Assembly: GCA_010015655.1 (NCBI GenBank)
Contig: ML976662.1
Coordinates: 485,036 to 549,035 of the forward strand
Reading direction: 5' to 3'
From: Bimuria novae-zelandiae CBS 107.79
Lineage: Eukaryota > Ascomycota > Dothideomycetes > Pleosporales > Didymosphaeriaceae
DNA length: 64,000 bases
Part shown: positions 24,301-37,234 of the stretch, piece after piece
Layout of the letters: the number at the start of each line of letters is the position of its first letter
Position numbering within the stretch: the first letter of the stretch is position 1
Notes under the pieces: model-generated
The model's database searches: none
What the model saw: only the letters and a program-made list of their open reading frames with translations
Told to the model about the DNA's origin: nothing
Program-made: the position numbers and the translations under genes

Positions 24301-26902
24301 TTTTGGAGGTTAATACTGCTCAATGACGCAAGTGCGAGGCAGGTGGGAGAAAGGACCACAAGCCGAAATGAAAGAACATCTACGCTTTAGATCTTCGATT
24401 GCTTGAAATAGAAAAGCGGCCAACAGACATATAAGCATCACGGTCACTGAGTGTTAATGGCTGCGTAGTGGGGATCTTCACGTTGGCGCGTTTCCCCGCT
24501 TGTTCGAACCGAAAGACCAACTGGCAGCCGCCAGTGCTCGGCTGTGTCACCATTCACTGACCACCAAAGCGTAGCAAATGCTGCCCTACTTCCCGCGCTC
24601 TTAAATGCAAGCTACTCTCCCTTGTGACCATGCCTACAATTCCATCGCTCCATGTGCACTCCACCGTTTTCTTCGACACCCGACTGTACGGTTGATAGAT
24701 CTCGCGTCGGAACCAGGACAGAAGCATATTGGATGGCGGGGAACTCAAGCCCGCTCCCATCCTACCATTCGGGTCACAATTTGCGAGGTATACCACCAGC
24801 TTTGCACGAGGGCTTGACCGTAAGCGAAGCACCTTTCTTAGGGATCAAGCGGCAAGCGCCCGCGCCTTAGCAACTCACGGCGGACGTACCATATACCCGA
24901 AAAAGAGCGCCTACTGCTTGAAATCTGTACCGCCCTCGAAAGATCAGGTGCTACAACGCTAGACCCACCTGTACAGTGGCGGCGTCTATGGCGATTCGCA
25001 AGACCAAACCGAGGCACGTCCACCGTTGTCCATTCACACCGCCAAGTAAGAGTTGATAATGACTTGGTCTACAGTTTTAATCCAGCTAGCATATCGATTC
25101 GGATGCTCTGGGTTCCAATTGCTAGATGTCGGGGCCGGGCTACGGGTGCCGGCGCCCTGATTTGCGGTGCCCTTCGTCGCTGAATTCCTAGGGAATATGG
25201 CCAGTGGATAAGAGGCGTTGCGCACTTGCCGCTAGGCACTGACTCTGTGACAGTGTGTGCGCTATGTACGAGGGCGAGAAGATTGTCAACTGGCATTGGT
25301 AAATTGCGAAATCACGTGGGCGAAGAAGCTCGAAAAGCTGTCAAAGTGTCTATAAACAAGTCAGGAGGCATCAAGAAGTTTTATGTCAGGCACTAAACGC
25401 TATCAAGAAAGAAGCTAAATAGTAAGGGCAAAAATAGCAGTAGATAGTAGTAAGGAAAAGGTCTCCAATCAACTAACGCGGAAGCATTACCAATAATCAA
25501 AAGTAAAGGGTGCTGCACCACAGGAAGGCTATTATTATATACATAAATTATTCGGGAGGTTGTAAACAACATGCAGGGTTTAACTTGCATTCAAAGTTTA
25601 AAGCTTTAAAAAAATATGTTACTAAATATACTAACAAAGACCTAATCCGTCCAAATAGTACTACGGCCGCAATTACGTCCGACAGTCACGTTTTATAGCT
25701 CAGGTGACTCAGCGTGAGCGGAGGAGGTTGAATTCTCTGTGGAATCTCCGACCATGTGCGTCCAAAGAGGGCCAAGACAGATATCGCGGAGATCGCCGTC
25801 CCTTCAGCCCACCTAGACGATCTTCTTTTGTCTCAATGAGGCGAGTGAAGGACATATTTATATGGTCCAATACTTGTGACGGTGCTATCGCTGCTACCAG
25901 TTTGGCCTGAAAAAATTCAATATGGGTGTCGGCTTCCTGCTATGATGGAATCATATATCCTCGGTCCATGCTAGGGCTGAGGGTGTATGCTCATGTAAGC
26001 GCGCAGCGCCGCAGAGCCTCAAGTCCGATCGGTCAGCCCAAAATGGGATCCGCTATACCTAAACCATCTTAGTGCCATCACCGCGTGGTGATCGCTGCGG
26101 TGACACGGAGACTTGGGTAAGCGTTTGAAAGGATGAGGGATGGCGCCGATCTGCTCTGGGCCGGACATTTGGCGTGGTGTGTGCTGAAGCGGCGACGCCA
26201 GACCGATCGGGATTGTACACAGAACGTTTGCATGGCTGTGCTTGTGTGCGTTCCCGAAGGTGTGGTCAAGCCCCTCCAAAATCGCGCTGGCGATTAGTAA
26301 AGGTAGTGAGGGTGACCCACGCCGGTGAGACTCCTCTTGGAAAGCGACTTTGGTGTTATTTTGGGACGAGGATCTGCAATGTGGTGCGCGCGAGGCTGCA
26401 GTGTAGAGCGTATCCGCCCTGGCGTACATGCGCAAAGCAACATACGAGGACCAGACAACACTTACTAATTTTGACTGGCTGGCCACGTGCGCTCCGGATG
26501 TCCTTCTGGACAATTTTCATGCCATTATCGTCCGGTACCTGCGTTTGCACATCAAGCCAGGTGGGGACGTTGGAACGGTGGCCCTTTCGCGCGGGGCCTC
26601 GTGGTACCAGCATCGCACCAATTAAATAACTCGAAACGAACGCCTATTCTTAAACACATTGCGGATGCTGGTGTACGGACTGGTGCCACAAGGATAGCGT
26701 GGGATCGTGGCCCCATTTGGGTGACGACAGGGGTGTTGCCACGCACCGGATGGCGCTAGAACGCAGGACGTGCAAGTCCGAAGGATAGGAAGACGAGTAG
26801 GAAGCGCGACAAAGGCCGGACTATATGATTATACGTCCCCGGACAGATCTGATCTTTTCTCGATCTTTCACCGTTTGGAAGGCTGCGTGTTAATTGACTT
26901 GA
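24301..26902. other. Long intergenic region without a supported gene
   Basis: This is 2.6 kb of ordinary composition between two divergent genes. Several open frames of 60-165 codons occur on both strands (for example 26019-26513 minus and 26428-26625 plus), but they overlap one another and have no recognisable domains or intron signals. Part of the stretch near 25380-25700 is AT-rich. It should contain both promoters and may hold decayed gene debris that I cannot identify. Confidence 0.45.
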
Positions 26903-29556
26903 ATGGTATCATGTCGTAATAACGAGACGTTGACGATGAGTCCGGATTTGGCTGCACCAGTACCATCGCCCAAGGACGAAGGACCTAAAACAGAAAATAT
27001 CGTTGGATCTCCCGAATTTGGTCACCATGCGATATCCAGACCAGAGCACAAAAACTCCCCAACACCTCAGGCGAAATCGTCGCCCTCTTTGGACCAATCT
27101 CCCGCACTTAAACCGGTAACATATTCTGCGTTCCCGCAGGCGCGGAATGGAACACCGACACCTATCGGGTCTGCACTACCTCCTTCACGGGTTGAAACTC
27201 CTACTCCCGGAGGCCCGTCGAGGAACGAGACACCTACACCCGAACCAGCTGGCGCGGCGCAATTCATAGCCAACCTCTCTGAGAAGCAACGAGCGCACTT
27301 GCAGTTCGCAGTACCTACGAGAGCCGAGTCTGATCGCTTGTCTCATTTCTTGGAGGAGCCCAGAAAGACACCTGTACCTGACCGCTTCACTTTCGAAGCC
27401 CTCGACTCTGAAGCACGAAGCACAAGAGAATTGAACTCAAAGGTTCGCCGAGGAGATACGAAGAAGGGGTCCTTTGGACACAAGATTCCGAAGAGTTTTG
27501 CGGGTAGTAAAGGTACTAGGAGTAGCAAGAGCAGTGGGAGCAGTAGAAGTACCAGCCAGCACGCACGAGATGAGAGTGCAGCTAGCAGCGCTGGCAGGAG
27601 GACACCAGGAACACCCAGTAGCAGAGGGGTCAGCTTCGAAAGCATCCCGAAAAGCAGACCTCAGCTCAAGAAAGAGGTTCGACACTTCAAAGGCGTTGCA
27701 CTGGAGGTTGACTGGAGATTTTACGCGACAGGCGTTTGTTTGGCTCTCGTCAACCTTGTTATGGCTTGGGATGCGACGGCAATCTCGATAGCGCTGCCGG
27801 TATGTTCCAGAAACTTGTTCAACACCGAATGCTACTGACAACGGACAGACTATCGCAGTAGCACTGAATGGGTCCTCCGTGAGCACGTTCTGGCTGGGCA
27901 TCTCATTTTTTATAGCAGCCACCGCTTTCATCCCATTATACTCGGTATTTGCCGAAATTTTCGGTCGAAAAGCTGTGTTGCTAGCCGGATTGACATTATT
28001 CATCATCGGGTCGCTAGTAACGGCCATTTCCCCCGATATGGGTACCGCCCTACTCGGGCGCTCCATACAAGGCATTGGCGCAGGTGGCGTTTTCGTTCTT
28101 TCGGATTTAATTGTCACAGACCTTGTTTCTCCACTGGACAAGCGCAGATGGTCTGCTGTACTTGGCCTGGTGTAAGTATTGTCTCCTTCTCAGCCTGGTC
28201 GAATGCTAATACGGGAACAGGTGGGCTATCGGTGCTCTGACTGGCCCGGCCGTGGGTGAAGCACTTGCCGAACAAAGTCAGTGGCGTTGGATTTTCTGGC
28301 TCAATTTACCGTTTGGCATCTCTTCCCTCCTAGTACTCGCTTTCTTTGCGAAATTGAAGGCCACCAAATATGGCGACAAAATTTATGAGATCAAGCAGAT
28401 CGATTGGGCAGGGTTCGTACTCATGACCGGTTCGCTCATTTCCATCCTTTTGGGCATTAGCTGGGTAAGTGCAGGTTCCAGAATTTTCCTTGCACAGTAT
28501 TTTTGCGGTTTGGGTGTAGTGTTCGGACATTGTCTGGGGAGCGGAGTCAAGCGAGGGCGCTGATATCCGGTGACTGCTCTAACAATAACAGGGGGGTACT
28601 TCATACGCCTGGTCTAGCCCGCGGACGCTCATCCCAATTCAGTTCGGACTTATCGGCATCATCTTATTCTGTGTTTGGTCCTGGTTCGCGCCTTTCCAGT
28701 CGATGATCTCTATCGACGGTTTTATGGACCTCACAAGCCTGGGCATGTATTTTGGAACGATGATACAGGGATGCATCATCGGTGCCTTTGTGTTCTTTAT
28801 GGTAAGTCAGCATGATATTTGAACGATGCGTGTGATCGTAGACTGACGCCGTTACAGCCCCTCTATTTCGGGGTCGCTCAGGCCGGGACAAAGGACCTAC
28901 CTGCGGGAGTTCGTTGGCTTCCTTGGACCGTTCCACTCGTGATCCTTATTTTTGCTACATTCATTGTAATCAGTAGGTGGAACGCCTGGCTCTACGCCAT
29001 CTGGCTGGGATGGTTCCTCTTACTGCTTGGTATTGCCATGACCACCTTCTACTCCCGTACTTCATCTGATGGGATGTTGGGAGCCATCGCAGTCGTTGTA
29101 GGTTCCGGGATCGGCATCCTATTCCCAAGTCTCCATACCGCTTCCGAATTGATTGCTGGTCGGGAGCGAGACGATGAAAAACAGCGGAGAGCCGTAACCA
29201 ACACTTCTTGGTTCCATTACATGGGGAGATCCTTCGGCGTCGCCCTCGCAACATGCATCTTTGAAAATAGGCTATTCCGTCACCTCGACACCAACGATTT
29301 ATATCACAACTTTGCGAGGGTTTATGCAAATGACTCGGTCTCCCTACTCGTCCGTATTCGAGCCACGCCCGGAGGACAGGGTTCGGCGAAGGTAATGATC
29401 GCGGACATGTATGTCCAGTCACTGAAAAGTGTCTGGATATCAATGGCAGTTTTGGCAGGTCTGGCGTTGTTGGCCAGTTGCTTCATGTTGCCCAGAGTTC
29501 CAAAAGAAGAGAAAGAAGCCGAGATGAGGAATTTAGATGGAGGCTATGCTGTCTGA
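26903..29556 (+). CDS. MFS transporter, 14-TM drug:H+ antiporter type
   Basis: CDS join(26903..27799,27849..28171,28221..28464,28592..28801,28858..29556), 790 aa. Four introns (49, 49, 127 and 56 bp) all have GT...AG borders and keep frame. The protein has an unusually long hydrophilic, Pro/Ser/Thr-rich N-terminus (about 270 aa, with repeated TPTP motifs and an Arg/Ser-rich stretch), then about 14 hydrophobic segments. The first is near LALVNLVMAWDATAISIALP. The motif GALTGPAVG is the antiporter motif C of drug:H+ antiporters, and RSIQGIGAGGVF resembles the conserved loop after TM4. It likely sits in the plasma membrane and exports a small molecule by proton antiport; the substrate cannot be read. 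An alternative start is the ATG at 26936. The divergent neighbour is the truncated Gfo/Idh gene. No stop or frameshift is present, so it looks intact. Confidence 0.9.
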
Positions 29557-29845
29557 TTGCAGATCGAAACCGACGTATGAGCTTGGTCAACATTACGGCC
29601 GACAATTTCTGCATTTTTTGGCGTAAATATTTAGCGGTCGTTTTCAGCAGCATTTACGGGCTCGTTGGATATACCCTTCTTTCCAGCCCCTGGCAATGTA
29701 TAAAGCATCAATCGTATGTATTTTAGGTAAATACTATAATGTAGTTTTCCCAAGGGGACCTTCCTCTTGCGCATGTGGTTTTTTACGGAGGGGAGCAGCG
29801 CCGTTCTGGACTTTTTTTTTTTTTTTTTTTTGGCAGACCAGGGTA
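29557..29845. other. 3' flank of the MFS gene with a 20-nt poly-T run
   Basis: This is a short intergenic stretch leading to repeat island 2. A run of 20 T residues at 29812-29831 lies 14 bp before the terminal inverted repeat of the transposon at 29846. The TA at 29844-29845 is the left target site of that element. Confidence 0.6.
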
Positions 29846-30680
29846 CCGTGTCTTGGTGGTCAATGCACGTCGTAACTCAATGCACGCGCAACACCAACAC
29901 ACGCTATCTTTAATACCTAATAACTCTACTAGTATAGATCTAGTTAAGGCTGCGATTAGTGCTATTAAATTACTAAAACTTAAAGAAAAATTTACGTATA
30001 TAGAATTAGCACGTTAGTATAGCGTTAAGTAATCTACGTTAAGTAGAAGATATTAGACTAAAACCTAGTCTCGTGTAGTTAAGAATAATAACTACTGAAA
30101 TTTTAACCTATAATAAGAAAAAGAGCTTCTATAATATATTAAATGCCTTACTAAATATAGCCTTCTTTTTATATAATAAATAATATAGAGCTTCGCGTCT
30201 ATTTTTGCCTAAAAGGATATTAGTTTAGTATAAGTTAATTATTTTACTAGGCTCAATGCTGAATCTTTAATATCTTAATAAATAACTAGTATTAATAGTA
30301 AACGCTATAAAGCTAATTCTCTAGCTAAGTATAAACTTTTTTTAATCTTTTATAGTATAAGATTAAGTAGCATTAAATTAAGTATACTTATAATATAAAT
30401 AAAAAAGGTATCTTACTTAGTATTACCTCCTGCTTAAAAAAGATCTTTAGTAGACTTTATTGTATAAGTAAGCGCGTACAGCAATTAACCTAGGATAGTA
30501 AATAGAAATAAATTTTGCTTATTATATATATATACGCTAATAGATCAGTCTTAGATCTATTACTTATATATTAGTCTACCTTTTAAAGCCTATAATTAAG
30601 CTAGGTAGAAAAATTAATCCTTAATACTATATAGCGTTTATTACCTTATCTACCCTTAACTAGTTAAATAATTGGATAGG

Positions 30681-30876
30681 TGTGAACCAAATAACTCATG
30701 TATATCCCCCTCTGCCACTAGAGGTAAGCTATCTCCTATATACCCAGGCGCAAACATCCTAGATAACTGGCAAACAGCAAACAAAAGGAAAATAAGCCAT
30801 CAGCTCGGTGGCAAACATCAAAAACAAACAAAAGGAAAACAAGCCATCAGCTCAGTGGCAAACATCAAACCTCACA
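30681..30876. repeat. LTR-like insertion, 196 bp, not RIP-mutated
   Basis: The sequence runs TGTGAACC...CCTCACA and is flanked by exact 5-bp duplications ATAGG (30676-30680 and 30877-30881). The related transposon at 41487-43603 lacks it at the corresponding place, which supports an insertion. It carries a tandem repeat of about 41-47 bp (30771-30811 and 30812-30858; unit containing AACAAAAGGAAAA and AGCCATCAGCTC). It is rich in CpA, unlike everything around it, so it appears to have arrived after RIP ceased here. Confidence 0.75.
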
Positions 30877-31948
30877 ATAGGTATAGCATGGCTATAGCAG
30901 GTATTTAATTACTATACTAAGAAGAAAGCTTAATAAGCCTATTAACTACTTATGTTAAATAGTTACAAATTTTACGTTACTATAAATTTTATTAACTATT
31001 ATAACTAGAATAAGATCCTCTTAGCTATATTCCACCCTTATTTAATATATTCGTTGTAGCTACTTCATATTTATATATTTAAGTCTCTCTTACCTACTTA
31101 CTCAGCTAAGCCTTTAGCCTGCCATTATAAGAGCTAAGGACTAGTCTTAATTGCTAAAAAAAAAAAACTTCTTTAGCCTATTTTAGGAGATCTAGATTAG
31201 AACTATAAGGTAGCTACTAATACTTTAGGCTTTTAAAGCTATAGGTATCTTGCAACTAAATTTAATAATTATTCTTAAGTAATTTAATAGCGCTTATCTA
31301 CCTAAGTAAAAATTATAAAAAAGCTTAGTTTTAGTACTTAGTATATTAATTTAAAGAAATATTAACAGGCTTCTAACGGCCTATATTAATATAGGGGCTA
31401 GTAACGGGGCTAAGAAGCTAAGTTAAATTATATACTTAATTATTATATAAGCTTAGCTTACAGAGCACGAAAATTAGGGCCTATAAAAAGCTCTAATTAC
31501 TAAAAAGATATACTTAGAGCAAGACAGACCTTTACTTTTTAATTAACTTAAGGAGTATTATAGAGAAGCTATTTTTTAATTAGTCTATAGTATATAGCAG
31601 GCACGTAATTATTAATATAACACTGAAAATATACTAAGGACTAATAAATATAGCTTTAAAAAAGTAAATAAGTAAAAGCTTATAGGGCTAGCTAGTAGCT
31701 TAAAGCTTACTTATTATAAAAGAAGCGTATTACGCGGGTAGTAGCTAAAGATACACGCGCTAAAAAGAAAGCTAATTAAGCTATTAAGTAATATCTCTAT
31801 TAATAGGCTTATAAGGCTTCATAATAACTTTAAGGACGTCTTAAAATTACCAAAAAAAGAAGTTAAAGAGTTTTAAAAGCTACTTATAAAGTTATAAAGA
31901 AGAAAAAAATCTACGCTAGCATTTATACGCGCTAATATAGTAATTAGT

Positions 31949-34900
31949 TGTCAGATGGTATGATAAGTAGATGTTAATGCAACTTGATAGTATTTATTAT
32001 TTTTTTTATTGTATTGTTTACTGTGTTCAGTTGGTTTCGGATATTTTGCTAGTGTGCCAAGCCAAGTGGTCCCTGCTCGATTGTACAGATCTGACCTCAC
32101 CGCAGCTTATTCTATCTAACACACCCCTTTAGCTTAGAAACTCTTTAAGCTAGCACTTATGTAATTATAAGGTCTTTAAGTTGCTCTTAAATCTCCTTAA
32201 GAAGCACAGTATTTGTTACCTCCTTAGTCTCTACATTAACTAATCTAAGTTGTTAGAGAAAACCCTCCCACTTGCTTTTAAAGAGCACCTTTATAAGGCT
32301 ATTAGTAATCATATCTGCTAACTACACATGCTCCACCTTAATCCTGCCTATAGATACTTCTTATCGGATCTAGTGGTTGTGGACGTCCACATGCCAAAGT
32401 TTAGTTTAGAGGCAGGAAACCTCCTTAGTTACTAGGCGTATAGTTTGTTTATTATTACACTAAATAGTGACTATGCGCGCGTCTAGTTTAATCTTAAGTT
32501 CTTAAAGCAGTCTTAAGACAAAGAGTGCTTCCTTAGCTACCTAAGAGAGAGCCAGCAGCTCGGCCTTAGTAGTTAATGTTATTATAGTATCTTGTTTATT
32601 TGCTTTCTAGGCAATAAGACCGCTAATAAGCTTAATAGCGTAACCTTAAGAGCTCTTGCGGTCTATTGTATTATTAGTAAATAATGCATCGCTTGCAATC
32701 TAAAGTCTAGTATTACCTCTAAGCTATAGGGCTCGCTACTTTGTGCTTTAAAGGTATAGGAGAACTCGGTCTGCTGCGTCTTGGTGCTCAGTCCCTAGGT
32801 TTAACAGAAATTAAACTAATCGTGATGTTGCAAAGGCAATGTCTGGCCTGGTAGTAACTATAGCAAAGAGCAGCGATCCAATCTTACGTTAAAATTTATT
32901 AATCTTAGTTAGTGTTGCCAACCCTTTCCTTAGTAGTAATTCAGTCGCAGCCATTAGAGTGTTATATTAAATATTTATCTTATCTACTAGTCGGCTAATC
33001 TTGTCTAAATAGGAGGCCTGTGATAGTTAAATCTTGCGGCTTGTTTAGTCCCGTACAACCTCTATGCTAAGAAACCATTAAAGGTTGTTTCCTCTAGTAA
33101 AAGTATACTTATCTTATAAGCGTTTAATTGCTTATTAAGCTTCTTATTCTTTGTCCTTATAGTACGCGAGTATAATGTCGTCGACGTAAAAAAATATAAT
33201 AACTCTATCTTTAATTAAGTAGCACGGCTTGTAAGGCACTATCTAGAAGCCTAGCGCTTTAAGCGTTATCGTGAATTCTCTCTGCTAGAGGAGTAGTAAA
33301 ATGCGAAGGCCGTATAGTGCTTTGTTTACTTGCAATATTGTTCCAGGCTTCTAATAACCCTGAGGCATTCTCATGTACACCTCTCGATCTATTATTGCGT
33401 AGACAAAAGCGTTGGTGACGTCGTACTGCGTGAGCTCCATATCATAGTAAGCTGCTATTACCATCATTATTCAGAATAACCGGCTAGCAAGCGTGGCTGC
33501 GTAAGTGTCTTACAAGGTAATATTTCGTTACTAATCGCCTTAGACAACTAGTCGCGCCTTACACTTCAGCAAGCGATAGTGCTTGTCGAGTTTATAGGTG
33601 TATACTTATATATAGTTAAGGATCTACTGTCCTATTAGTTTAATCTTCTTTACTAGAATTTCTAACTATAATTTTATTTTTTAGTAGCTTATAAGATGCA
33701 CTTGCTTAGCCATTTAGAATATCTCGCCTATTAGGTAATCCTTAAGCTTAGTTCGGCACGTTAGTAGAGGTAGAAGTTAACTTTAATAGGGCTTTAAGCC
33801 TTTAGCGAGCATTCTTATTATCTTAGCCTTATCTATAACTTCTTCTTTATATTTTCTAACACGGCTGGCTTAGGTTCCCGCCATAAAAGCTGCTGCCTAA
33901 GGGATAGTTATAGAGGACGCTTATTACGTTAGACTTATTTAGTCTCTAGCTATTAACTGTGCAAGTAACGCGACAAGTAGCGGTGTAGTTAAAGGAGTTA
34001 AGTAGCTATCCCTAATCTTCCTTCCTTAATAGTAGCCTAGTAGATCTGCTTCATCTTATTATTCTAATAAATCTACAGTGGCTTTATCCTTATAAAAGGA
34101 GTCTGTTTGTGGTTGTTAGGTAGGAGTTAGTAACTTAATAGTTCTTACGTGCATTACTATTTCTTGAAGCGTGCTATGCATAAGACTATCTATAAGGTTC
34201 TTAATTTTCCTGTTAAATACTAACTCTTCGTTAAAGATAACGTCCCGGGTACTTATTACTTTGCCAAGTGACAGTATCCATATTCGGTAGATATTTAATA
34301 ATCGGTATCTAACTAGATAACTAATCCATGCCTTTAGGTTAAGACGTTGTAGGCGTGATTTGCCTTAGTGAGTATTATTAGTTATTGCAAATGCCTTGCA
34401 GCCGTACGCTTTTAAGTGTATAATGTTAGGTTTTCGTAGTAACGTAACTATCCCATTGCTAAAAGCGACTCGTGTGAAGAATATCTCGTATGGTGTTTTC
34501 CAGTGATTTGCATAGTTTAGTGTTCGATTATAGAGGTATACAGCGGCTCTTGTAATCTCAGGCCACAGCTCCCAGGATAGGTTGGCATTAAGTCGCATGG
34601 CACGAGCTTTCTCCTTGTTCACACCCCCTAAGCGTTCTGTGCCTCTATTTTATAATTGTGTATCTAGTGCAGAAGGCTCCACAATTATTCCTTAGGTTGT
34701 TAACTATTTTTTAACTTCTAGTTTAACTATAGCGATCTCGTTGTCTGCTTTAATAGTCTTAACAGAGATGTTGTAGTGGTTCTTAAGAAATAAGATAAAT
34801 ACTAAAAGGGCATTAATAATTAACTTTACTATTTAGTAATCTGTAAAGTAGAGGTCCTATTGCATGCCTAAAAACTTATTAGTAATTAATAATTAACTCT

Positions 34901-37066
34901 TCTCTTTAGTAACTCCTTAGATCTCGTATGTGTGGAAGTTAATGCTAAGCCTCTCTCCAGGTCTATCTTCGTTTATTCGTGGGGCGCGGCTTATCTACCG
35001 TCTGGACTTTACTCTCCCGCATAAGTTGCATTCTATAGTTATAATACCTTTAACACGCACCCCTTCAGTTTGCTACACTAGGTATTTAATAGCCACTAGG
35101 CCTAGGTGTCCTAGTCTTTTATGCCACAGCATAGCTAAGGCCTTTTACGGTCCTCTTTTAGTTCTTGTAGTAATCTTATGTGTGTGATATGTGGCAGGTG
35201 GTAGCGGATTGTATTCCAGCACCCACTGTCTAAATATCTTAGTTATAATTCTAATGGCTCTGTTCTCAGCTCCTTAGAGAGTAGTTAGGTCTATTTATAT
35301 GTCCTACCAGATCCCTTTATGCCTTAACAGTTAGAATAACACTAAGTTATATAGTAGGTCTAGGCAAATAGCCATATCTTGTAAAGTTAATTTTATTATT
35401 CTAGTGTTGTTCTTTAGAGTAAGGTCAATAGACCTATATCCTCTAATCCACACTTTGGAATTTCCGGCCCATATATAGTCTCCGGGCAGTGGTAGTCGGA
35501 AACTGTAAATGCGATTAGGGTTATTAGTAATATAGCAGGTTAATCCTAAGTTAAAGATAAACAACTTTTATAGTAGATAGTTAGTAGTATCTCTCCCTCC
35601 TACTGCTAAGTTAAAAGCTGCTTTAGTAGCAGTAATTCTCTGGCCCTCTAGTTAATCTTTAAGGATCTCGGGCGTTAGAGTGTGCGATTATTTCGTAATT
35701 AGTATTCTTAATTAGGTCCTACTTTATCTATAAATTAGCCCCTAGAACGTTGCGTCTTTCTTACGCTTAAATTATATAAGCTCGCTAATAGTCTCGTTTA
35801 GTTTCCACTATTTAGGAGCCTTGTCTAGATTAACATAATAGTAGTCCCTTATACTATGGCGTTGTCTACACGCAGGGCATTTTGCTCCTCTTATAGTAGT
35901 AGGCTCTAAATCTGCAAGCTATTTAAGCGTGGTGGTTTTCCTGCCCGCTATACGTTAATTACAAGGTCTATCCTAGTTTTATTTTAATAACGCGCTTTTG
36001 GCAGGATAGGCGTCCCTATCGTTACCCTAAGTAGGTGCACCACCTTCAGCGAAAAATAATATATTATTAGACACAAATGCTTTGTGTTTCCCTGATCTAA
36101 GGGGATAATTTATTATTATATATTCTCGGAAGCGTTATATTATCTCTTTTCAATCTATGCTGGCCGCGAATCGACTATTATCTTAAAAATTCGTAGACTA
36201 TATAGGAGCAACCTTGTTTACGGCATCTATAAAGTCTTTTATAATCATATTAATTTATAATAGCTTAGCAACTTAGAAGGCTTCTGCTTCCGCAGCTACT
36301 TTGTCGTACTTAGCTAGTTAAGTATCTTATTATTAAGGGCTTCTTATTAGCTTAAGTGCCGCACGGTATCTAGTACGTGCTTATTCTCGTTCGAGTTAGT
36401 CGCTTATGCTAATTGTCTTCTGCAGATTGGTAATCCACTATCGTAGTGGCTTGTCTGGCAGGCAACATGTGCGTAGTAGGTGCGGTGACATAGTTAATTA
36501 GATAAACGCAACGATGTGCTGAAGGCTTAATTACTCCTTTTTATATTTATGTTAATCGCTCTTATATTGCTTAAAGAGGATCTTATAGTATTTAAGGTCT
36601 TCTTTAAAAGCCTTCTAGCCTCTAGCTAATAGTTTAGTTAGTCTTATTAGGACTTTAATATTCGCGGCTGGCGCGTAGTTAGTAACAACTAGAGCCCTTA
36701 TTAGCAGCGGTTTCGGGGTTAATAGCGTAGTTAAATTTAGATTAACTTTATCCTAAATGTTATGTACTACGCATCTTGCCTAGAGTTGTATTCTCTACCC
36801 CCTGTGGTCTGCGGAGGTGTTCAGGTGTACCGTAGAATCGCGGTTTGAGAGTTGCGCCATATTGTATCAGTTAGGGTAGTAAGACTCTTAATTGTCAGAT
36901 GGTATAATAAGTAGATGTTAATACAACTTAATAGTATTTATTGTTTTTTTTTGTTGTATTGTCCACTGTGTTTAGTTGGTTTCGGATATTTTGCTAGTGT
37001 GCCAAGCCAAGTGGTCCCTGCTCGATTGTACAGATCTGACCTCACCGCAGCTTATTCTATCTGACA
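31949..37066 (-). mobile_element. Full-length Copia LTR retrotransposon, 5118 bp, RIP-degraded
   Basis: Two LTRs of 173-174 bp (TGTCAGATGG...TTCTATCTGACA) at 31949-32121 and 36893-37066 bound the element, and exact duplications TTAGT lie at 31944-31948 and 37067-37071. Coding remnants run on the minus strand in Copia order: protease/GAG-pre-integrase region, integrase, reverse transcriptase, RNase H. It interrupts the pogo-like element 29846-37232, close to that element's right end. The LTRs differ at roughly eight positions, mostly transitions. Confidence 0.92.
32130..36850 (-). pseudogene. Copia gag-pol, inactivated
   Basis: In minus-strand order: a segment at 35331-35564 resembling the region after the Copia protease active site (WIRGYRSIDLTLKN, LDLLYNLV); an integrase part at 34365-34622 (ANLSWELWPEITRAAVYLYN, WKTPYEIFF, HLKAYGCKAF); the reverse-transcriptase box YVDDIIL at about 33175-33195; and RNase H near 32340-32560 (ALFVLRLLKELKI, HVDVHNH). 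Long open stretches survive only in the integrase and protease parts, and TAA/TAG stops fill the rest. It cannot be functional. Confidence 0.85.
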
Positions 37067-37234
37067 TTAGTATTTACGCTAGTAATGCTATGATCGCGTA
37101 GTAATTATTAACAGGTCTAGGAGACCTTAACTACAGAAATTCTTATAATAATTGCTTTTATATAGGCCTCTATAGCCTTATATTACTACCCTTAGTTTTG
37201 GTGTTGCGCGTGCATTGACCACCAAGACACGGTA

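Larger units (their letters stand above)
29846..37232 (+). mobile_element. pogo-like transposon (about 2.27 kb without its inserts), RIP-degraded, nested
   Basis: The left end CCGTGTCTTGGTGGTCAATG and the right end, its complement finishing CACGG at 37232, form terminal inverted repeats continuing to CGCAACACCAA. The left arm carries a 17-bp internal duplication (CAATGCACG twice). TA flanks both ends (29844-29845 and 37233-37234). Plus-strand sequence reads IDLVKAAISAIKLLKLKEKF at 29936-29995, the start of the same transposase as in 41487-43603, then becomes stop-ridden. Two later insertions interrupt it: an LTR-like element at 30681-30876 and a Copia element at 31949-37066. Confidence 0.85.

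Noticed and set aside
26019..26513. 164-codon minus-strand frame in the 24.3-26.9 kb gap
   Set aside because: No domain, no intron signals, and it overlaps competing frames of similar length on the other strand.
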